Part shown: positions 58,773 through 64,000 of the stretch, in pieces
Numbering within the stretch: position 1 is the stretch's first letter
Layout: each line of letters starts with the position of its first letter
NCBI GenBank assembly: GCA_021399445.1
Contig: JAJTUQ010000001.1
Coordinates: 3,162,001 to 3,226,000 of the forward strand
DNA: 64,000 nucleotides
Direction of reading: 5' to 3'
From: Xylogone sp. PMI_703
Lineage: Eukaryota; Ascomycota; Leotiomycetes
Made by a program: the position numbers and the translations under genes
Notes under the pieces: model-generated
What the model saw: only the letters and a program-made list of their open reading frames with translations
The model's database searches: none
What the model was told of the DNA's origin: nothing

Positions 58773-59759
58773 GGTCTTGTAAGCGTTAGAACAGTGCAGA
58801 CAGTAGAGGGTGATGTTGCGTTTCGAAGAGACTATTAAAGTGACTTGCGATTCGATATAAGTCACACCACTTGATTAGATTCTGGACGTCTTAAAAAGAG
58901 ATTTCTCTGTCAATATCAAATCATCGGCCCGGCATGCGGGTGAAGTGGCTTGCTGAGTTTAGGCGCAGTTGCCTAGATCTCGGCGGCCGATCATATCTGT
59001 TGGGAGAATAGGAAGAAACGGTTGACCCGACTTGATTTCTCGCGGTATAAGTGGGGTGAGGTCTTTGATATATACTTGATATATAAACCTGTTGACGTCA
59101 CCAGGCGGATGTCTAGTGAAAGCGTATGCACGCATAATACGCTTTACCTGTGGGTATTTCAGTTGATAAGCTTTGCTGGCAGTTGTGTGAGGCTGAAGGG
59201 CAGGCTATCATACAAGAGCATAAATTCCCAGTATCTGATTTCTCGTTTCCTATAGAAATTCAGAATATTTCAAGAATTAAGATCATTTCATGGGCTTATA
59301 TTGCTTTTTAATTGTGGAATCCTTAGAGTTTACAAGGGATCGACGTGTAATTGTATCGAGGGAACGAGCAATTCTGAGACGCACTTCATAACCCTAATTA
59401 TCTTCATTTTCTAGAACGACAGCAGTCTCTAAAATAATGGTTAGATTTAAATAATATTGCCCGCGGGTGCACAAGGTTGAATCTTCGTACTACAGAATGA
59501 ACGCAAGTCATATTAGATTCACCACAATTGTAAATTTATAGATTGCATTTTGTTGATAAAGTAGCTGAATCTAGCACAGGGACTTTTATAGCTTGATATA
59601 GCCTCAAAAGCAAGTGGCCGGATCGGGTATTTTAGTCTGCTTAACAACAATCTGGAAATGACTACTTTTATTTCTGTATCTAAAAGAAGGTGTAACCGTG
59701 TATCCAGGTCTGAGTGACTGCAATATCTAGTTTAACTAGGGTGTGCATGTTAACGGATA
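58773..59759. other. AT-rich gene-free region 5' of tRNA-Phe
   Basis: 987 bp. Short frames such as 59022-59255 are not convincing. No repeat is seen. Confidence 0.45.
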
Positions 59760-59910
59760 GGGGCGATAGCTCAGTTGGTAAGCGACCTCAACTCATCAGA
59801 AACGGAATGTGTTATTAACAATCTCACCAGGGAGAGCGTCAGACTGAAGTAAAACTTCATTCTATCAGATAGATATCTGAAGGTCACCGGTTCAATCCCG
59901 GTTCGTCCCA
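59760..59910 (+). tRNA. tRNA-Phe (GAA) with anticodon intron and a 53-nt D-loop insert
   Basis: Acceptor arms GGGGCGA and TCGTCCC pair over seven positions (one G-T). D stem GCTC/GAGC, anticodon stem TCAGA/TCTGA, loop CT-GAA-G..A and T arm ACCGG-TTCAATC-CCGGT are all intact. A canonical 25-nt intron lies at 59850-59874, between positions 37 and 38; its ACTTCA can pair with the anticodon region, as in normal tRNA introns. A second insert at 59778-59830 splits the D-loop. Removing both leaves 73 nt. The A box (TAGCTCAGTTGG, 59767-59778) and B box (GGTTCAATCCC) remain, and a T6 terminator follows. It could be a working gene that needs two kinds of splicing, or a disrupted copy. Confidence 0.85.
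59778..59830 (+). other. spliceosomal-intron-like insert in tRNA-Phe D-loop
   Basis: The 53-nt insert begins GTAAGC, has ATTAAC with its likely branch A 12 nt before the end, and ends CACCAG. Length and motifs match the mRNA introns of neighbouring genes (mostly 47-86 nt). Only this register obeys GT-AG, and it restores the exact D-loop AGTTGGGA. It is not at the standard tRNA intron site. An alternative is cleavage by the tRNA endonuclease, since AGTTG before the insert can pair with CAACT at 59789-59793. Confidence 0.75.
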
Positions 59911-59913
59911 TTC

Positions 59914-59919
59914 TTTTTT
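59914..59919 (+). terminator. Pol III terminator of tRNA-Phe
   Basis: Six T in a row, four bases after the discriminator A of the tRNA. Confidence 0.8.
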
Positions 59920-60596
59920 GAATTTTTTAAACAACCTCTCCGAACATGTATTTTTAATATATATGAAGGGAGTGTATATCTATCTCCCTTCCAATTTTTT
60001 TATGAGTGGGTGCATCCTGTAGACAATCAGAGAGCTCGCTTAGCAGACACTCAGGGTTGACAATACTTTTTCTTACTGTAGTTATTATGATGTTAGGTTC
60101 ATAACTACCGAGGTGTAGACTTTAGATATTAATGTCAAGCATTCCACTTGTCGCGGTTCAATAAGATAAGTTTGCCCTCGTCATTCGTATATATAGTGTG
60201 TTTGTGATGAAACGACTCTCCCTTCTCATACGACAGCTGGGCTGTGGATGAGAAGTTTAGATTGAGGTATAGGCGATCCTTATAATTGATGTATATAGAT
60301 TTGTAGTCCTTTTCAGTTCTTACTAATCTGTATCATCACCACTACTGGCATGTCAACCCCTAGCAAGTGCCCCTGTGCCGTTCCTTAGTCTTATCTAGCC
60401 CATAGCTTATAACGGTTTCTACGGTTACTTAGTGGTTCGGGAAACACGGGAGACCTCATAATATCTCCCTCGTGCAGAGTCAGAAAGAGCATGCAGAATA
60501 TTGAGAATGAGATCTGATAGAAGAGAGGGCTTCAAAAAATTAATAACGAGAATGGAATTGCATTGCAACTATTCGAAGATGCTTCCATTGAGTGTA
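59920..60596. other. gene-free region 3' of tRNA-Phe
   Basis: 677 bp, AT-rich. No supported gene or RNA. Confidence 0.45.
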
Positions 60597-61407
60597 TCAT
60601 GCACTTCCTTTTTCTAAATACTCCTTCTCTTCACTAGTAGTCTCTCGACCCAGGGGCCCGTTACGATGCGGAAGACGACCGAACCTCTCAATAATTCCAT
60701 AACGGTCCTTTTCTCCATTCAGGAGAGAGTTACCAAACTGTATTGCTGTTGATGGTCTATCACTGAAATCAGTAGCGTTCATACTGTTGAATTCAAGCGA
60801 GAGTGACAGACAAATGATATTCTTCTGCATCACTAATCATCTTCTCGTATGCAGAAATGGCCACACGATGTAACTCTAGATCTTCAGAATGTGTTAAAGG
60901 CATATAAAACCACATTCTTAACGCAAACCGACACTGTAGAGTAGGACTTTCAGGGATACCATTCTTTATAGCGCGCAAGGTAATTTCTCTGGCAATCAAG
61001 TCATAATAGTTAAATACCAGCCGGGATTTGTCACCACGATATGAATTGCGGGTTATCTGATCGAAAAGAAGTACAAGTGACAACCAGTCCAATGGTAACA
61101 CTGGATTCAAGGTTTGAAGGATATACTCTGCTGTAAGGTTGGATGATCTTATTTCCTCAAGAATTGTATAGAACTTGTCACTGGAACCAGTAAATGATTG
61201 ACCATTAATATGAATTGGGAGACATTGCCCTACTCACATGCAAATTTTATCAAACTCCTCATCTGTTCGGAACCATCGAAGAACTTTTTCTCTTCCAGGA
61301 GCAAGATAATCATCCTCGTTCTCTAAATGTTGAAACCAAACTTGGCGAATATCTTCGAGAACATGAAGGGTTATGAGGTTCTGTAGAGGTAGTAATGATG
61401 CGGCCAT
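60597..61407 (-). CDS. DUF924 family protein
   Basis: Exons 61407-61238, 61180-60812 and 60762-60597 encode 234 aa, the usual DUF924 size. Intron 1 (57 nt) has GTGAGT and TTCCAG. Intron 2 (49 nt) has a weak GTCTGT donor but is required to reach the conserved end in frame. Family motifs: VWFQH near the start, PLDWLSLVLLFDQITRNSYRG, WFYMPLTHSEDLELH and the terminal RFGRLPHRNGPLGRETTSEE. The alpha-helical fold is TPR-like; no biochemical function is established to my knowledge. The start at 61407 is the first ATG before the conserved HVLEDIRQVWFQ. Confidence 0.85.
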
Positions 61408-62571
61408 ATTTAATGAATGAAAAGGATATATGCAATAGATCCCCGCATAAATGTCGCTCTAAAGTAGGTGTCAAATATATGAATTTTCTGCGTACAGGAA
61501 CTTTGAAATAGAATTTCTTTGCTAGAGCAAAAACACGCATTACTGGTACATGGCACGGATCTGCTTAACGTGCTACATGCATGGCGGAAGAGCGACTGCA
61601 ATGATGACGTCTATAAGTATATATATGTAAGTGTATAGGCTTTACTCCCACGTAAATGTGTATTAGACCCAAATTCGAGAACTTAGTGTACGTAAGGTTT
61701 CAAGCCACCTTCCGCTTTTGAAATTGAAATTAGTAAGCCTGAGATACGCGTATAAACCTCCACTTAACCATAGTTAGCTAATCTGTGATAAGATTATGCT
61801 CTTAGGCAGATATCGCATCATAGTTATCATAGAGGTTTATTGAGGAGAAAGGAGAAGCCTCTACTAATATGTTTCGACTGTTCATCTGACGTTGGCTATT
61901 TTAACCTAGTATAATACGGCAACTATTTCGGCCAGCAGAACATATTTACTAAAGTGATAAGAGACCTGGTATTGAAATAAAGACCCGCTTAAGGTTGATT
62001 TATTGACGCTGTTAAGCATTTTCTCATCACAGATGATACTGTAGAGCTAATATACCGCCTTATATGAAGCCACATACATCTAAAAGCTATTACATCAGGA
62101 CCACTATGATGGACTTTGCTCTTTAGCTTAGCCTTTCCATTATACCACTCCATAAGGCCGTGCTCTGATACTACTACCAGTCTCATGTTTCTAACTGCAT
62201 TAAGTGCTGCCCTCCGGTAAATAAGTAACCTGACAACTCCAGTCCGCGTATCGAGCCGTGAAAGAGCACTTGCTCGATCAAACCAGCATGCTATCATCTC
62301 TGCCGAGCAACAAGTATTAACTTGGAAACATAGTGTATTAACGCAGCGTGACTAATTACTTACATTTAAAATGAAGTCTCTGGTGCCCATCTGCCGCAGC
62401 CATTCATAGTCGAACAACACTATTAGCATCTATTAGCCTGTAGAGACAGAGCTAAATCACTAAATTCACTTTATATTGATTTTCCTAATATCAATATATC
62501 AATGATCAATCTAACGTACACACCCTCCCAATTATCACTCATCATACTTTTAACGCAATCCTACATGAATC
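61408..62571. other. AT-rich gene-free region
   Basis: 1.16 kb. A minus-strand frame with a true ATG at 61989-62297 (102 codons) lacks recognisable features; tested splicing to an upstream GTAAGT at about 62364 creates a stop. It may be a relic. Confidence 0.4.
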
Positions 62572-63192
62572 TCACAAAACTTCCACCTCAAAATCCCTAA
62601 ACTGAACCACAAACTGCTCTTCCTTATCAGCAGTCGGCTTCGCCGCATAAACCCCAACCCAACACTCCAGCTTCCCCACCTCCTCAAACTCCGCCAACGC
62701 CCACGTAACCTCCCTCAGCGGTTGCCTCTTCCCATCAGCGCCTAAGACATACGCCCACAGCGTATCATCCTTGTCCCTCCTCTCGAACTCGATCGTCACT
62801 CCCTTCTCTGCCTGTTCCCCATCAATAGCGACGAGACTCCAGTCCGCCCAGCGGTCTGCGGCGACGGTGCTCACATAGGGCTTGCCGTCGTAGAATTCGA
62901 CTCCAGATTTCACCCAGCGGCGTTGTGGGTTTTGTTTGGATGGTGGAAGGGCGAATACCAGGCCGCCTTGGTCAAAGAGGGTTCTCCAGGGGGCAGTGAT
63001 AGTGACGCGGACGCGCTTGAAAGTGTGAAGAGGAAGGGATTTGTAGATTAAGGGGGCGTTGAAATCGTCTAGGGCTGGTGGTTTGCGCCAGATGTCGGAT
63101 GGGGTTGGGGGTGCGAGGGTGAATGATGTGGTAGTTGGTGTGGGAGGGGCCTCGTTGAGGTTGAGTGTTTGGAAGGGGGTTGAAGATGTCAT
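62572..63192 (-). CDS. DUF1349-like concanavalin-fold protein
   Basis: Single exon, 206 aa, with a clear ATG. The arrangement resembles DUF1349 proteins, which adopt a jelly-roll fold: an early PSDIWRKPPALDDFNAPL, then TAPWRTLFDQGGLVFALP, WVKSGVEFYDGKPYVSTVAADRW with WSL after it, and a late RDFEVEVL. In that family, residues around DQGGL and the K-x-G-x-E-x-x-x-G segment line the sheet face. Function is unknown, with carbohydrate binding often proposed. The N-terminus is Thr/Pro-rich and shows no signal peptide. Family assignment is by pattern only. Confidence 0.8.
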   Translation of the reverse strand: MTSSTPFQTLNLNEAPPTPTTTSFTLAPPTPSDIWRKPPALDDFNAPLIYKSLPLHTFKRVRVTITAPWRTLFDQGGLVFALPPSKQNPQRRWVKSGVEFYDGKPYVSTVAADRWADWSLVAIDGEQAEKGVTIEFERRDKDDTLWAYVLGADGKRQPLREVTWALAEFEEVGKLECWVGVYAAKPTADKEEQFVVQFRDFEVEVL

Positions 63193-64000
63193 TGTTCTGC
63201 TTTCTTTCGACTTTGTCTCTTCTGGTTTCGTGAAGCTTATTAATATGTTTTATTTCTTTTTCTCCTTCTCTTTAAGGGTCTTATGAGATGTAAGAAGTTA
63301 AAAAGTTAGGCCAGGCACTGTTGATGGGTTGTGAAATGCGGGGAGATAGAACGTGTGTACCTGACAAAGTGGGATGAGAGAAGTTCAAATGAGATGAGCT
63401 GAGCTGATGAAAAAGGTAACAATGTCGAAGCCAAAACACACCTACTCTATAAATACTCTATATACTTCCCCACAATACCGAGGTTTACGCGTCCAGAAAA
63501 GACAACGCAACGGTATTTTCGGGACTCAAATCCGACAAAAATCTGGCCTTACATCAAAAGCCACAAAAGCCGAGCAGTAGGCAACCAAAAAAGAGCCTAT
63601 CCGAAACTCCGCAGTGGGCGTATACTTGGCGTATGTTCTGAGGGCAAGCAATGTGGCTGTGAAGGGACGAAAGAGTGATTTAAGGTTAGAAGATGGGGTA
63701 AAATTACACATTAATCGCATGTGCTGTCGCTGAATAACTCGCCGTAATTAAAGGTGTAGAAAAAGTGCTTGATTTAAACTTTCGCAGAAACTACGGAGGA
63801 TTATTGTCGTGCTTCCTGTATGCCGTATACGGGAAGGGGACCCACTGCGAGATGCGATGGAAGGGGAGGGGTGGGAGTTGGATGATGCGTGTTAAAATGT
63901 AGTGAAATACAGATCTACTATGACACAATTGGTAACTACCTAAACAGGTAAATAGCTTGGAACTCACTCGTTAGTGGTACCATGGTGTTGCAGTCCCTCG
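63193..64000. other. right-hand flank without supported gene
   Basis: 808 bp holding the promoter of the gene at 62572-63192 and anonymous sequence. A small minus frame at 63526-63720 is not convincing. Confidence 0.45.

Noticed and set aside
61989..62297. 102-codon minus ORF with true ATG
   Set aside because: No known motif, AT-rich surroundings; joining it to the upstream GTAAGT site at about 62364 makes a stop codon. Could be a relic, not called.

Overview
The window is nuclear DNA from a filamentous ascomycete (Pezizomycotina). Most genes have short GT-AG introns of about 47-130 nt with CTAAC/CTGAC-type branch sites. The proteins match filamentous-fungal forms: a 151-aa Rad6, a kinesin-1 with the fungal IAKPLR tail motif, a NACHT-ankyrin NLR, a GH10 xylanase and a carboxypeptidase S1. 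A leotiomycete would fit, but that is inference. I rebuilt 23 confident protein genes by splicing, and also list one doubtful 62-codon ORF and two tRNA genes.

Layout. 0.3-2.2 kb: a propeller/lectin-like protein fused to PI-PLC. 5.1-6.2 kb: an unrecognised two-exon gene behind a 2.9-kb gene-free stretch. 8.7-15.7 kb: dolichol kinase (SEC59) convergent with a vacuolar cation-chloride cotransporter (VHC1). 18.0-23.98 kb: an AVT3-type amino acid transporter, the DNA polymerase delta small subunit behind MCB-like sites, and an F-box-like protein. 24.4-26.9 kb: a NAT9-type acetyltransferase and serine dehydratase. 28.4-32.3 kb: ALG1 divergent from a His-rich CDF zinc transporter. 32.9-38.8 kb: acetyl-CoA acetyltransferase divergent from RAD6, then kinesin-1. 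39.4-46.1 kb: an NLR, a CUE-AlkB-GRF protein and PEX7. 46.4-50.3 kb: xylanase and an NADPH-dependent FMN reductase.

50.3-64 kb is sparser and more AT-rich. It holds tRNA-Val(UAC), carboxypeptidase S1, a trypsin-fold peptidase, a tandem GFA-domain protein, tRNA-Phe(GAA), a DUF924 protein and a DUF1349-like protein. The genes are mostly unrelated housekeeping and accessory functions and show no biosynthetic cluster. SEC59 and ALG1 both serve dolichol-linked N-glycan synthesis, but they lie 17 kb apart.

The most striking signal is the tRNA-Phe gene at 59760-59910. Besides a normal 25-nt anticodon-loop intron, its D-loop is broken by a 53-nt insert with the marks of a spliceosomal intron: GTAAGC at the 5' end, ATTAAC 12 nt before the 3' end, and CAG at the 3' end. 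Removing both inserts leaves a perfect 73-nt tRNA-Phe.

All exon coordinates were derived by eye from reading frame, splice motifs and remembered family sequences. No alignment or database search was run.
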